Below the pieces are notes generated by a model, which saw only the letters and a list, made by a program, of their open reading frames with translations, ran no database searches and was not told where the DNA came from. From Azospirillum melinis (GTDB lineage: Bacteria; Pseudomonadota; Alphaproteobacteria; Azospirillales; Azospirillaceae), in the NCBI RefSeq assembly GCF_013340935.1, contig NZ_WHOS01000027.1, positions 1-64,000 on the forward strand: a DNA stretch of 64,000 nucleotides, in the 5' to 3' direction. Made by a program: the position numbers and the translations under genes. Positions 8,756 to 17,592 of the stretch are shown here, piece after piece (positions within the stretch are counted from its first letter, which is position 1; every line of letters begins with the position of its first letter).

Positions 8756-9789
8756 GGGCTGCCTCCGGTCGCGGGCTGAAGAGTGAGCTGGCCGGGTGTC
8801 CGGCTCGGCGAGTTGGGGAAGCGCAGCCAGGACGTCCAGCCGAGCAGGCTGCCGTCGCGGGCGGAAAGGCGGGTGCGCGGCACCATCGGCGGGCTCAGCA
8901 CCAGGGAGATCTGGAAATCCATGCCGTCGCCGCTGTGGAAGCGGGCGAGGGCGCACAGCGTGGCATGGTGGCGGCCGTTGGGTAGGAAGTCGCGGTAGCG
9001 CTCCAGCGAGTCCATTTTCAGTTCGATGTCGTAGCAGGTCTGCTGGTCCCAGACGCGCCGTCCGACAACCACATCCTGGCCCAGCCGGTTGTTGCGTCCC
9101 CGCCGCCCGGCGCTGACGACGGTCGTCGCCTCTTCGCCGAGGGGAAGCCACCGGCCGACGAACCCCTTGACCCGCGCCTCCACCTGGAAGATGGCGCCGA
9201 TCATCGTCTCCAGCCCGGCGGCCGAGCGCACGCGGCAGGACAGGATGCCGGAAAAGGCCAGCAGCATGCGGTCGGGCGCACCGGGCAGCCGCTCCTCCAG
9301 ATGACCGGTGCCGATGCCCACCAGGGAGCGCAGGGCCCGCGCCAGCAGCGACCGCTCCGGATCGCGCTCCAGCAGCGGCAGGCTGCCCTGCCGCGTCCGG
9401 TAGAGGATCGACATCAGGCGGTGGTTGAAGATGTCGTAGAAGGCGGCGCCCGCCGTGTCGTGGCGGGCCACGCGCTCCAACATCATCTCGGTGGCGACAT
9501 AAGGCAGGGGGCCGCCCGTGCCGCCGAGCCCCAGCACCGGCGAGCGCACGACGCCGCGTCCATTCTCGTCCTGCCGCGCCGACACCACGTCGCTGGCCGG
9601 AAAGGCGAGGGTGGCGTCATGTTCGATGCGCACGGCCTCGCGGTCGGGATCGATGCCGGACCCGAGCGGCTCGCGGTCCGGTGCGGCGCGTTCCAGCAAG
9701 GCGATGGCCTGGAACAGGTCGAACCCCCAGGGCTCGGCCTCCAGCGCCTCGATCAGAGGACGGGCTGATTGCCTGCCAGGCGTGGCCAT
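8752..9789 (-). CDS. tssG: T6SS baseplate protein TssG
   Basis: The 345-residue TssG/ImpH/VasB protein is a wedge component of the baseplate with TssE, TssF and TssK. Recognisable features are the N-terminal LIEALEAEPWGFDLFQAIALLER and the central HDTAGAAFYDIFNHRLMSILYR. The start at 9789 lies within the end of tssF (37-base overlap), the usual arrangement for this pair. A long open frame upstream of it covers tssF in another phase and is not coding. Confidence 0.95.
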   Translation of the reverse strand: MATPGRQSARPLIEALEAEPWGFDLFQAIALLERAAPDREPLGSGIDPDREAVRIEHDATLAFPASDVVSARQDENGRGVVRSPVLGLGGTGGPLPYVATEMMLERVARHDTAGAAFYDIFNHRLMSILYRTRQGSLPLLERDPERSLLARALRSLVGIGTGHLEERLPGAPDRMLLAFSGILSCRVRSAAGLETMIGAIFQVEARVKGFVGRWLPLGEEATTVVSAGRRGRNNRLGQDVVVGRRVWDQQTCYDIELKMDSLERYRDFLPNGRHHATLCALARFHSGDGMDFQISLVLSPPMVPRTRLSARDGSLLGWTSWLRFPNSPSRTPGQLTLQPATGGSP

Positions 9790-11549
9790 GTCTTCCAGAT
9801 CCCCCCTCGTTGCACCGACCGCAGCCGGAGCTGGGCGAAAGCGTTGACGTTGACGTAGAGGCCGAGGAAGCGGCTCAGCACCCCGCCGAACACCAGCGGG
9901 CTGGTGCCCACGAAGTTGCGCTCGTCGATGTCGAGCGTCAGCTCCAGCCCGCGCACGAAGCCGCGCCAGGCATCCTGGCCGATGCGGTGCAGGACCGGCC
10001 GCGAGGACAGCGCGTTCAGGCCGCGCAGCTGGTTCTGCGCCATCACGTCGTCCGGCGCATAGAGCCCGAGAATGGCCTGGAGCGCCCGCAGCCCCTCCGG
10101 ATCGCCCGTCAGGCTGAGGTGGTTGACCGACAGGTGCGAGACCAGCTTCCACGCCGACGTGCCGCCGATCGGGGCGGGACGCCCGGCGGTCGGCTTGTTC
10201 AGGCAGCGGATGGATGCGATGGGGGCCGCCTCCTCGATCATCAGCACTGCGCCTGCCGGCACCTGCTCCGCCAGCCCGCGGTTGGTGCAGGTGACCCGCA
10301 CCAGCAGCGTCTCGTCCGCCGGCTCCGCCGGGTCGAGGTCGAGATGGTGCAGGCTGAGATAGACGTCGGTGCCCGGCATGTCCTCGCGCTGGGTCGGTTC
10401 GCGCGCTGCAAGCCAGAAGCCGCGCGGATCGGCATCGGCGCTGGCATGCTGGAAGGAGAACAGCGGCACATAGGTGCGGCGCGCGCCGTCGGCGTCGCGC
10501 ATGCCCGTGACCTCCAGCACCGAATGGATCTCGGTGGTCCGCTCGCGCATCGCATCGGCGACGACGCGGTAGGAGGTGCGCTTGTGGTTGAGCCGCACCG
10601 GCTCGGCCGAGCGGGTGAACAGGTTGACGATCGGCGTGCAGCCCAGCCGGAAACAGTCGCGGCGCACCGTCAGCCGGTTGGGCAGCGGGCGCGACACCAG
10701 GATCAGCACGTCCACCACGGTTCCCGACAGCCGGCCCTGCGGCAGCGCCAGATCGTAGAAGTCGAACTTCTGCGGGAACTCGAAATACTCCTGCAGCAGG
10801 CCGTAGGCCGGCTGGGCATGCCGCGGGTGGGGCAGCACGGTCTGGTCGGGCTCGAAGCCGACGGGGCGGAGCAGGTCGTCGCCGCGCAACCGCACCGGCG
10901 GCTTGCCGGGCATCAGGTAGACGACCTCCACCATGCCGCACAGCAGCATCTCGTGCAGTGCCGCGTTCAGCACCGGCTCGCCGTTGAGGAACAGCCTCAG
11001 GCTTTCCACCGGCAGGTTCTCGAAGACCTGATTGCAGGTTTCCAGCCGCAGGCGCAGGACCGAGGCGGCTTCGCCGCCGTCGATGAAGTCGTAGCGCTCG
11101 GTCGGCTCCACCGCGGCCTCGGTCAGCGCCAGCGGCCACAGGGTCACATCGTAGGCGGTGCGGAAGCGGCAGCGCGCCGATCCTTCCGCCAGGGCGTGCA
11201 GGGCCGTGCCCCGCGGCACGGTGAAGCCGCCGGTGAGCTGGCCGTTGCCGGCCGCCGGTTCCATCTGGGCGATGCCCATCGGCGGCACCGGCGCCACCAG
11301 CTGCGGGTGGAGGATGCCCAGCAGCGCTTCGGTGAAGCGCGGGAATTCGCGGTCGAGGTTGAGTTGCAGGCGTCCGGTCAGGAACGCAAAGGACTCGATC
11401 AGCCGTTCGACGTTGGGATCGGCCGCCTGGTCGGGCCCGAGCGCCAGGCGCCGGGCGATCTTCGGGTAACTGCGTGCGAACGCCTCGCCCGCCCGGCGGA
11501 CGTACAGCAGTTCGCGCTCGTAATGTTCGAGGAGATCCTCGCGCCGCAT
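9753..11549 (-). CDS. tssF: T6SS baseplate protein TssF
   Basis: The 598-residue TssF/ImpG/VasA protein has the usual family length. It begins with the typical REDLLEHYERELLYVRRAGEAFARSYPKIARRL and contains the ADPNVERLIESFAFLTGRL helix. Two TssF subunits and one TssG form the baseplate wedge. The start at 11549 sits one base after the tssE stop, and its end overlaps tssG, so tssE-F-G-H are translationally linked. Confidence 0.97.
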   Translation of the reverse strand: MRREDLLEHYERELLYVRRAGEAFARSYPKIARRLALGPDQAADPNVERLIESFAFLTGRLQLNLDREFPRFTEALLGILHPQLVAPVPPMGIAQMEPAAGNGQLTGGFTVPRGTALHALAEGSARCRFRTAYDVTLWPLALTEAAVEPTERYDFIDGGEAASVLRLRLETCNQVFENLPVESLRLFLNGEPVLNAALHEMLLCGMVEVVYLMPGKPPVRLRGDDLLRPVGFEPDQTVLPHPRHAQPAYGLLQEYFEFPQKFDFYDLALPQGRLSGTVVDVLILVSRPLPNRLTVRRDCFRLGCTPIVNLFTRSAEPVRLNHKRTSYRVVADAMRERTTEIHSVLEVTGMRDADGARRTYVPLFSFQHASADADPRGFWLAAREPTQREDMPGTDVYLSLHHLDLDPAEPADETLLVRVTCTNRGLAEQVPAGAVLMIEEAAPIASIRCLNKPTAGRPAPIGGTSAWKLVSHLSVNHLSLTGDPEGLRALQAILGLYAPDDVMAQNQLRGLNALSSRPVLHRIGQDAWRGFVRGLELTLDIDERNFVGTSPLVFGGVLSRFLGLYVNVNAFAQLRLRSVQRGGIWKTWPRLAGNQPVL

Positions 11550-11550
11550 G

Positions 11551-12036
11551 TCAATCCGTCCCGGCGGCGAGGCCGGCGGTTGGCGTCGGGGATGCAGCGC
11601 CGAGATTGACGGAGAAGAACAGCGGCTCGACGACGGTCCCGGCGGCCACCTCGCCGGAGATTTCCACCGTCAGCGTCCCGTTGCCCTTGCCCGGCGTCAC
11701 GACGACGCGCGGCCGCAGCAGGCGCGGTTCGAAATCGAGGATGGCATGGCGGACCACGGTCTCCACCCGGCGGCGGTCGGTGAAGGAGCGCGGGTGGATC
11801 TCGCCGAAGTCCGGCAATCCGTATTCCATCACGGTGCCGCCGGTGTCGGTCCGGCGTTCGCCCGCGGTGCGGCTGTCCAGCAGGCGCTGGATCTCCCGCT
11901 GGATGGACGCGGTCAGGTCGGGCATGGACATGACGATCATGGACGGATCGTCGGTCGACGGGTTGTCCGGCTCGAAATCGATCAGGCGCTCGAAGAGCAG
12001 CGTGCGCCCGCCGTTCATCGCCTTGGACTGTGTCAT
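11551..12036 (-). CDS. tssE: T6SS baseplate protein TssE (gp25-like)
   Basis: The 161-residue protein resembles phage T4 gp25, which initiates sheath assembly on the baseplate. The conserved core is IQREIQRLLDSR, then MEYGLPDFGEIHP, then VRHAILDFEPRLLRPRV. The ATG at 12036 is chosen (GAAAGG upstream, MTQSKAMNG start). The frame stays open to 12201, but that extension is Arg/Pro-rich and crosses two hairpins downstream of hcp. It starts a block of tightly spaced baseplate genes. Confidence 0.93.
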   Translation of the reverse strand: MTQSKAMNGGRTLLFERLIDFEPDNPSTDDPSMIVMSMPDLTASIQREIQRLLDSRTAGERRTDTGGTVMEYGLPDFGEIHPRSFTDRRRVETVVRHAILDFEPRLLRPRVVVTPGKGNGTLTVEISGEVAAGTVVEPLFFSVNLGAASPTPTAGLAAGTD

Positions 12037-12088
12037 TACCGGCCTTTCGATCCCTTGTCGTCGTCCGCTTGCCCGCGGCGTTGCCACG

Positions 12089-12171
12089 CTTGCCCCTCCC
12101 TTGCGGAGCGAGAGAGGGGGCAACCGTTTCCGCCACGGCATGGCCCCGGCGGTTACCGGGGGCTCATGCCG
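12089..12171 (-). other. Two consecutive hairpins downstream of hcp
   Basis: Between the hcp stop (12179) and the tssE start (12036) lie two inverted repeats. One is cggcatg-gccccgg / ccgggggc-tcatgccg at 12136-12171. The other is ttgcccc / ggggcaa, extended with mismatches, at 12089-12123. Neither has a T tract on the minus strand. They could partially terminate or protect the hcp transcript, which would fit the high Hcp demand relative to baseplate proteins. This role is inferred. Confidence 0.6.
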
Positions 12172-12178
12172 CAGAGTC

Positions 12179-12688
12179 TCAGCTCGCGCCGCCGACCGCA
12201 CCAGTGAGCAGATCGAACGAGACGCCGCCGCCGCCCTGGCTGGTCTGCTTCTCGTCGTACTGCTTGTAGACCCAGGTGATCTTCGTGGCGTTGATCTCCA
12301 GGCTCTCCGTGGTGTCGCCCTCGCTGACGCTCAGCGAGTGCTTCGACAGGAGCGGGTTGGTCAGCTCCAGGGTGAGGAACTCAACCCACTGGAACTCGTC
12401 GTCGCCCAGCGGCTTGACGCAGTGGATCTTCCAGGTCTCGCCCTTCACGCCGGCACGCAGCAGCAGGCTGATGAGCTTGGGGGACGCGATGTCCCACTTG
12501 CGCTCCAGCGTGATGTTGTTGACCTTCGGCGTGTGAACGGTGCGCCGCGCGTTGGTCGTGACTTCCATCTCGACCTCCATGTCCTGTGAGAGCGATTCGC
12601 ACAGGATCATGTCGGTGAAGTCGACCTGCTTCGTCTTGACCCGGCACTCGCCCTTGACCTCGGGGATCTCCAGGATGACCATGGACAT
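12179..12688 (-). CDS. hcp: T6SS tube protein Hcp (TssD), copy 1
   Basis: The 169-residue Hcp-family protein stacks as hexameric rings to form the inner tube. It starts MSMVILEIPEVKGECR, has a middle TLERKWDIASPKLISLLLRAG segment and a C-terminal ITWVYKQYD strand. There is no signal peptide. The start at 12688 is supported by AGGAG 9 nt upstream. It lies between tssC and tssE and is followed by two hairpins. It differs markedly from the second Hcp-family gene at 32703. Confidence 0.93.
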   Translation of the reverse strand: MSMVILEIPEVKGECRVKTKQVDFTDMILCESLSQDMEVEMEVTTNARRTVHTPKVNNITLERKWDIASPKLISLLLRAGVKGETWKIHCVKPLGDDEFQWVEFLTLELTNPLLSKHSLSVSEGDTTESLEINATKITWVYKQYDEKQTSQGGGGVSFDLLTGAVGGAS

Positions 12689-12735
12689 GGTGATGAACTC
12701 CTAAACAGATGGGCGTTGGACGGTCGGGACCGGGG

Positions 12736-14205
12736 TCAGGCTTCCGGCGCCGGCAGCTCGGCCACCAGCCGGATCGAAGCCGACAGCTCTTCGAGCTGGA
12801 AGTGCGGGCGCAGGAACACGTTGGCGCGGTAAACGCCCGGACGGCCCGGCACCTCGTAGACGTCCACGCGGGCTTCGCGCAGCGGGAAGCGCGCCTTCAT
12901 GTCCTGGGAGGCGTCGTCATCCAGCAGGATGTAGTTGCCGATCCAGGTGTTCAGGTAGCTCTGCACGTTGCCGCGGGTCGCGAACGAGCCGATCTTGTCG
13001 CGCAGCATGACCTTCAGGTAATGCGCGAAACGCGACGACACGAGCATGTAGGGCAGCATCGCCGAGAGCCGCGCGTTCGCGTTGGCTTCGTTGGTGTTGT
13101 ACACCTTCGGCTTGTTGGCCGTCTGGCCGCCGAAGAACGCCGCATAGTCGGTGTTCTTGCAGTGCACCAGCGAAATGAAGCCGAGGTCGTTCAGCTCCTT
13201 TTCACGACGGTCGGTGATGGCGATCTCGGTCGGGCACTTCAGCGCGACGTCGCCCTCGTCCGTCTTGAAGGTGTGGGTGGGCAGACCGCCGACCCGGCCG
13301 CCGCCTTCGACGCCGCGGATGGCGGCCGTCCAGCCATACTTGGAGAAGGCTTCGGTGATGCGAACGCCGAGCGCCCACGAGGCATTGCCCCACAGGTACT
13401 TGGAGTGGTCGCGGCCGTCCACGTCCTCCACGAAGTTCACGCCTTCGACCGGCACCGTCTTCGGGCCGTAGGGCAGGCGCAGCAGCGTGTGCGGCATGAC
13501 CAGCGCGACGTAGCGCGAGTCTTCCGACGCGCGGAAGGAACGCCACTTCACCATCTCGGCGGTTTCGAAGATCTTCGACAGGTCGCGCGGACCCGACAGC
13601 TCGGAGAAGCTGTCCATGTCGAACATCTTGGGCGAGGCGGCGGCGATGAAGGGCGCATGGGCCGCAGCGGCGACGTTCGAGATCTTCTCGATCAGCGACA
13701 TGTCCTGCGGGTGGCGGCCGAACTCGTAGTCGCCGATCAGCACGCTGTAGGGCGTGCCGCCGAGCGTGCCGTACTCGGCCTCGTAGACCATCTTGAACAG
13801 CGCGCTCTGGTCGAACTCGACCGCGCTGTCCAGGTCCTTCTGCAGATCCTTGCGCGAGCTGTTCAGCACGCGGATCTTGAGCTGCGTGCCGGTCTCGCTG
13901 TTCATGACGAGGTAGTTCAGGCCGCGCCAGGTGGCTTCCAGCTTCTGGAAGTCCTCATGGTGCAGCACCTCGTTGAGCTGAAGGCTGATCAGCTCATCGA
14001 TCTGGGCGATGCGGTGGTTGATCGCCTCGACGACATCCACGGCGACGGCGTCGCCGGTCTCGGCGACGACCTGGTCGACGAACTCGGACAGCAGATCGCG
14101 GGCGTAGGGGCGCTGGCCTTCTTCACGCGCCATCTTGCCCTCGACCATCATGCGGTCGAGCAGGCTGGCGCTGGCGGTGCTCTCGACGGACATTTCCGTA
14201 GTCAC
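12736..14205 (-). CDS. tssC: T6SS contractile sheath large subunit TssC (VipB)
   Basis: The 489-residue TssC protein has family-normal length. Signatures include LNEVLHHEDFQKLEATWRGL, SVLIGDYEFGRHPQDMSLIEKISNVAAAAHAPFIAAASP and WGNASWALGVRI. The start is a GTG at 14205 with a good AGGAG seven bases upstream; an internal ATG follows four codons later. With TssB it forms the sheath that contracts to propel the Hcp tube. It follows tssB by 46 bases in one operon. Confidence 0.97.
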   Translation of the reverse strand: MTTEMSVESTASASLLDRMMVEGKMAREEGQRPYARDLLSEFVDQVVAETGDAVAVDVVEAINHRIAQIDELISLQLNEVLHHEDFQKLEATWRGLNYLVMNSETGTQLKIRVLNSSRKDLQKDLDSAVEFDQSALFKMVYEAEYGTLGGTPYSVLIGDYEFGRHPQDMSLIEKISNVAAAAHAPFIAAASPKMFDMDSFSELSGPRDLSKIFETAEMVKWRSFRASEDSRYVALVMPHTLLRLPYGPKTVPVEGVNFVEDVDGRDHSKYLWGNASWALGVRITEAFSKYGWTAAIRGVEGGGRVGGLPTHTFKTDEGDVALKCPTEIAITDRREKELNDLGFISLVHCKNTDYAAFFGGQTANKPKVYNTNEANANARLSAMLPYMLVSSRFAHYLKVMLRDKIGSFATRGNVQSYLNTWIGNYILLDDDASQDMKARFPLREARVDVYEVPGRPGVYRANVFLRPHFQLEELSASIRLVAELPAPEA

Positions 14206-14251
14206 TTGGGCACTCCTGTGAATGCGTTCCGTATCAGCGGATTGGCGGCCG

Positions 14252-14794
14252 TCAGGCGGCCGGCGGCTCTTCCGTCGAAACCGGCGCCATGGCCGTTTCC
14301 GTGGGGCCGAGGAGCTTCTTCAGCTCGTCCTGCTGTTCGGTGTTGGAGATGACGTCGTTGAGCAGGCCGCTCAGCTCGTCGTTGCCGTCCAGCTTCGCCA
14401 GCAGATCGGAAAGCTTCTGCCGGGCCTCGAACAGGCGGGCCAGCGCCGGCACCTGGTTCAGCACCTGGACCGGCTCGAAATCGCCCATGTCGTCGAAGTT
14501 CAGCAGCACGTTGAGCTTGCCGCCGTCGGGCTGGAGCTTGTTGTCGACTTGGAACGCCAGCCGCGGAGCGGCGGAGGCCAGAACGTCGTTGAAATTGTCG
14601 CGGTCGATCTCGACGAACTTCCGCTCCTTCAGCTTCGGCAGCGGCTTTTCCGGCTTGCCGCTCAGGTCGGCCAGGACGCCGACGAGGAACGGAAGCTCCT
14701 TCATCTCGGTGGCGCCGCCGGTGTGAACCTCGTACGTCAGCTTGACGCGCGGCGGACGGACGCGCTCCAATTTCTTCTGGATGCTCTCGGTCAT
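14252..14794 (-). CDS. tssB: T6SS contractile sheath small subunit TssB (VipA)
   Basis: The 180-residue TssB protein begins MTESIQKKLERVRPPRVKLTYEV and contains the family hallmarks ELPFLVGVLADLSG and RKFVEIDRDNFNDVL. It pairs with TssC to build the sheath. The ATG at 14794 has a GGTGAGGTC leader; the frame continues upstream to 15643 across a J-domain gene in a different phase and is not coding there. It is the first gene of the tssB-C-hcp-E-F-G-H-vgrG-MORN block. The 206 bases before it hold short inverted repeats at 14876-14906 and 14920-14936 and presumably the promoter. Confidence 0.96.
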   Translation of the reverse strand: MTESIQKKLERVRPPRVKLTYEVHTGGATEMKELPFLVGVLADLSGKPEKPLPKLKERKFVEIDRDNFNDVLASAAPRLAFQVDNKLQPDGGKLNVLLNFDDMGDFEPVQVLNQVPALARLFEARQKLSDLLAKLDGNDELSGLLNDVISNTEQQDELKKLLGPTETAMAPVSTEEPPAA

Positions 14795-15000
14795 GACCTC
14801 ACCACCTCGCAATGGATCCATGCGCGCCCTGCGCCGCGCGTTAGCCCCGCCATCATTCGGAGTGCAATCAATCTTAGCCAGCCGAGATAGGCCCCAATTG
14901 GCTGGCATCCCCCGGGAACACCTCCGTTTCGGAGGTATTACCCCGCAACCGGCCTTTCGGCCTGTTCCATTCCGGCGGGAAGCCCCGCGCCGGTACGGAG

Positions 15001-15666
15001 TTACCGGCGCAGGTGCCGCAGCAGGAAGTTGCGCGCTTCCACCAGCTGGCTCATCCGTTCCGCGCTCGACAGCAGGCCGGTGTCGGGATGGTAGATCGGC
15101 GCCAATGTGCGGAAGCGGCTGTTGACCGCCTGCGGATCGAGGCCCCATTCGTGGGTGAATCCCAGCACATAGGTCGCCTGCCAGGGCTTGAGGATCGGCT
15201 GCTGGAGCGGACGGAAGGCCAGCGTTTCCAGCGCGGACGTCAACTGCTCCAGGCGCAGGCGGCAGCGGCTCATCTCGGTTTCCACCGCCGCCAGTTCGCC
15301 CGACGTGACCAGACGCGCCCCGTCGGATGCACCGATGGTCGCCGCCGCCCACGCCGCCTTGCGCACTGTCGCATGGTCCAGGCGGACCGGGTAGCGCACC
15401 CTCAGCTTCGGCACCACGCGCACCCGCCGGGTACGGCCGTTCTTCAGCGTCACCCGCCGGTACGACAGGTCCACCGGGTTGGGTTCCCCCGGATCCGGCA
15501 GGGCTTCCAGCACGTCGGGACTCATGACCGTCAGGAAGGCTCGAATGAGCTGCGATGTCGTCATGCCGCGGGCGACCGCCGCCGCCTCGACGGCCGACCT
15601 CAGGGAATGCTGGCAAGGCACGACGATGGAGGACAAAGGGCAACCCCGAAGTGTGAGTGAAACCAT
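15001..15666 (-). CDS. J-domain-like protein with C-terminal HPD motif, T6SS accessory
   Basis: From the ATG at 15666 the protein is 221 residues. The N-terminal half is Arg/Val-rich and unrecognised. A helical middle (EMSRCRLRLEQLTSALETL) leads into a C-terminal region beginning YVLGFTHEWGLD and containing YHPDTG. Its HPD is the tripeptide that J-domains use to stimulate Hsp70 ATPase, followed by the helix AERMSQLVEARNFLLRHLRR. The fold assignment therefore rests on the HPD and its helical surroundings. It may recruit DnaK to a T6SS component or effector. It begins 16 bases after the preceding small gene and precedes tssB by 206 bases. An alternative start further upstream (15717) overlaps that gene. 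Confidence 0.75.
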   Translation of the reverse strand: MVSLTLRGCPLSSIVVPCQHSLRSAVEAAAVARGMTTSQLIRAFLTVMSPDVLEALPDPGEPNPVDLSYRRVTLKNGRTRRVRVVPKLRVRYPVRLDHATVRKAAWAAATIGASDGARLVTSGELAAVETEMSRCRLRLEQLTSALETLAFRPLQQPILKPWQATYVLGFTHEWGLDPQAVNSRFRTLAPIYHPDTGLLSSAERMSQLVEARNFLLRHLRR

Positions 15667-15682
15667 GAATGACCTGTAAGGC

Positions 15683-15994
15683 TCAGTCCCGCGCCTGCCG
15701 GAGCTGGGCGAGCGCATCGCGGATCGCCGCCTCCAGCGCGGCGATCCGGCCGCGTTGCTGTTCGTCGCGGCGGGCGGCGGCCTGTGCGGCGCTGCGCAGG
15801 CGGCCGACCTCCTCGATCGGCGATGCGTCCACCCCCTGGCGGTCGAGGTAGAACAGCCCGACCTCGATCACCTCCCGCAGCGTCTGGCCGGCCGGCAACA
15901 GCCGCTCCACCGCTGCCAGCGCGGCAATCCGCTCGCCCGCCGCCTCGCTGCCCAGACGCGGAAGCACCGCCCGCAGGCGCTTGTCCCGGCTCAA
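15683..15994 (-). CDS. Small helical protein of unknown function
   Basis: The 103-residue protein starts MSRDKRLRAVLPRLGSEAAGERIAALAAVERLLPAG. The LGS-x4-GE-x-x-AA pattern recalls short DUF2786-like helical modules that accompany DNA- or phage-related proteins, but the match is too short to assign a family. The C-terminal 45 residues are an Ala/Arg/Gln-rich amphipathic helix that could form a coiled coil. It lies 12 bases after the TPR-methyltransferase and 16 before the J-domain gene, so the three form one operon upstream of tssB. Confidence 0.65.
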   Translation of the reverse strand: MSRDKRLRAVLPRLGSEAAGERIAALAAVERLLPAGQTLREVIEVGLFYLDRQGVDASPIEEVGRLRSAAQAAARRDEQQRGRIAALEAAIRDALAQLRQARD

Positions 15995-16006
15995 CGCGCC
16001 GCCCGG

Positions 16007-17434
16007 TCAATGCACGGCATGGGCGAGCCGCTGGAACATGCAGAGATAGCCGTGGACCGGAACCGACGCCTCGGTGCGCAGGATCACGTTGTCGATGGTC
16101 CTGGCGCGGAACAGGCCGCGCGCGCTGCTTCGCAGATGGTCGAGGCCATGGACGTAACGGCCGCTCGGCGTCAGCCGGTATCCCGGCTCCTCCTGCCGCT
16201 CCACCGTGAAAGCCAGCAGCCCGCCAGGATTCAGCACCCCCGCCGCCGCCCGGAAGACCTCCGTCAGGTCGCCGATGTAGCAAAGCACGTCCGCGCTGAC
16301 GACGGCATCGAAACGTTCGTCCGTTCCGGTCATGAACCGGACGAGCTCGGCCTGCGCCAGCAGGTCATAAAGGCTGCGGTCGCGCGCCTTGTCCAGCATG
16401 CGTGCCGACAGATCGACCCCGACCAGCCGGGATGCCGCCGGACGCAGGATCGGCCCGCACAGGCCGGTGCCGCAGCCGATGTCGAGAATCCGCGCACCGC
16501 CATCCGCCGCCAGGGGCGCCGCCAGGGCCGCGACCGCGGTGCGGGCGACGATCTCATGCGCCTTGTACTGGAGCGTCTTGACCAGATGATCGTCGAAACG
16601 GTCGGCATAGGAATCGAACACGTTGGCGACATAGGCCTCCGGCGCCTTGGCCGAGGTGGTCCCGGCGATGGCGTGGACGAGATGGGCCAGAACCGTGTCG
16701 TCCGGGTCGAGTTCCATCGCCCGGCGATACACCTCGAGCGCCTCGTCGCGGTGATTGCGGTTCACCAGCAGCGATCCCAGCACGATCAGCGATTCCCGCC
16801 GCGATGGTTCGAGCGCCGCCCCGCGGCGGGCGGCGGACAGGGCCTCCGCCGACCGGCCGACGGCGTCCAGCGCCTGGGCCTGCACCGCCAGGACTTCCGT
16901 GCCCGCCGGATCCAGGGCGAGCGCGGCGCGGCACACGGGCAGGGCCTCCGCCGGCGCCCGGTCCTTGAACAGGGCCATGGCGCGCAAGGCATGCATCGCC
17001 GAGTGGTCCGGGCGCAGCTTGGCCGCCTGCTCGGCAGCGAGGGCGGCGTCGCGGTAGCGGTTCTGGGCAAGCAGGATGCGGGCGAGGTTGGCGAAGGCCT
17101 CGGAATAGTCGGGACGGTGGCGTAGCGCGGCGGCGCAGGCGAGCAGCGCCTCCTCCAACCGGCCCATGCCGCGCAGCGCGACCGCGAGGTTGTTGTAGGG
17201 CATCGGCCAGTCGGGTTGCGCGGCGATGGCGTCGCCGAACAAATCGGCGGCCTCGGCGAAGCGCCCCTGGCGGAGCAGGGCCGTGCCGTCCTCCACCTTC
17301 GCCCGGATTTCATCCGGGATCTCGCCGGCTTGGAATGAGGTGGTTTGGAGAGACGGGGCATGACGGGGGGAGGGTGTTCCGGCGACACTTGGCTGCGCCA
17401 TTGCGGGCGCCATAGCGGCGGACGCTTCGTCCAT
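16007..17434 (-). CDS. TPR-repeat protein with C-terminal SAM-dependent methyltransferase
   Basis: The 475-residue protein has about six tetratricopeptide repeats from residue 45 to 260 (ALLRQGRFAEAADLFGDAI, ALEVYRRAMELDPDDT). A linker, YVANVFDSYADRFDDHLVKTLQYKAHE, is typical of this methyltransferase class. The Rossmann-fold domain has SAM-binding motif I ILDIGCGTGLCG at about residues 315-326 and a downstream VNP-like LNPGGLLAFTVER strand. It probably methylates a protein or small molecule bound through the TPRs; the target is unknown. The start at 17434 has GGAGG eight bases upstream. It leads the operon with the small protein and the J-domain protein, and is divergent from the sensor operon at 17593. 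Confidence 0.9.
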   Translation of the reverse strand: MDEASAAMAPAMAQPSVAGTPSPRHAPSLQTTSFQAGEIPDEIRAKVEDGTALLRQGRFAEAADLFGDAIAAQPDWPMPYNNLAVALRGMGRLEEALLACAAALRHRPDYSEAFANLARILLAQNRYRDAALAAEQAAKLRPDHSAMHALRAMALFKDRAPAEALPVCRAALALDPAGTEVLAVQAQALDAVGRSAEALSAARRGAALEPSRRESLIVLGSLLVNRNHRDEALEVYRRAMELDPDDTVLAHLVHAIAGTTSAKAPEAYVANVFDSYADRFDDHLVKTLQYKAHEIVARTAVAALAAPLAADGGARILDIGCGTGLCGPILRPAASRLVGVDLSARMLDKARDRSLYDLLAQAELVRFMTGTDERFDAVVSADVLCYIGDLTEVFRAAAGVLNPGGLLAFTVERQEEPGYRLTPSGRYVHGLDHLRSSARGLFRARTIDNVILRTEASVPVHGYLCMFQRLAHAVH

Positions 17435-17592
17435 GGCGGTCCCCTCCGAGAAAGACAGATATCCGGCCTATGCCGTGACAAAGGGCATACCGCACCCCCG
17501 ATGCCGCCGCAAAAGCAGATCGAACCAACATGGGCCAATCTTCAGGGGCTCCGGCGCTGGATTCCGGCTATAGCCGAACCAGGAGGCCAGCC
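17435..17592. promoter_or_regulatory. Divergent intergenic region between the two T6SS half-clusters
   Basis: 158 bases separate the minus-strand TPR-methyltransferase operon from the plus-strand sensor/tssJKLM operon, so promoters for both should lie here. I could not identify a convincing sigma-70 or sigma-54 element. An AGGAGG ribosome-binding site for the plus-strand gene is at 17581-17586. Confidence 0.4.

Noticed and set aside
8756..9151. Upstream part of the clpV open frame
   Set aside because: It is antisense-phase reading of tssG; the GTGA overlap and ClpN domain fix the start at 8755.
14795..15000. Sigma-54-like TGGC...TTGC on the minus strand before tssB (near 14862-14881)
   Set aside because: The spacing between the GG and GC elements is two bases too long, and sigma-54 promoters tolerate essentially no spacing change.
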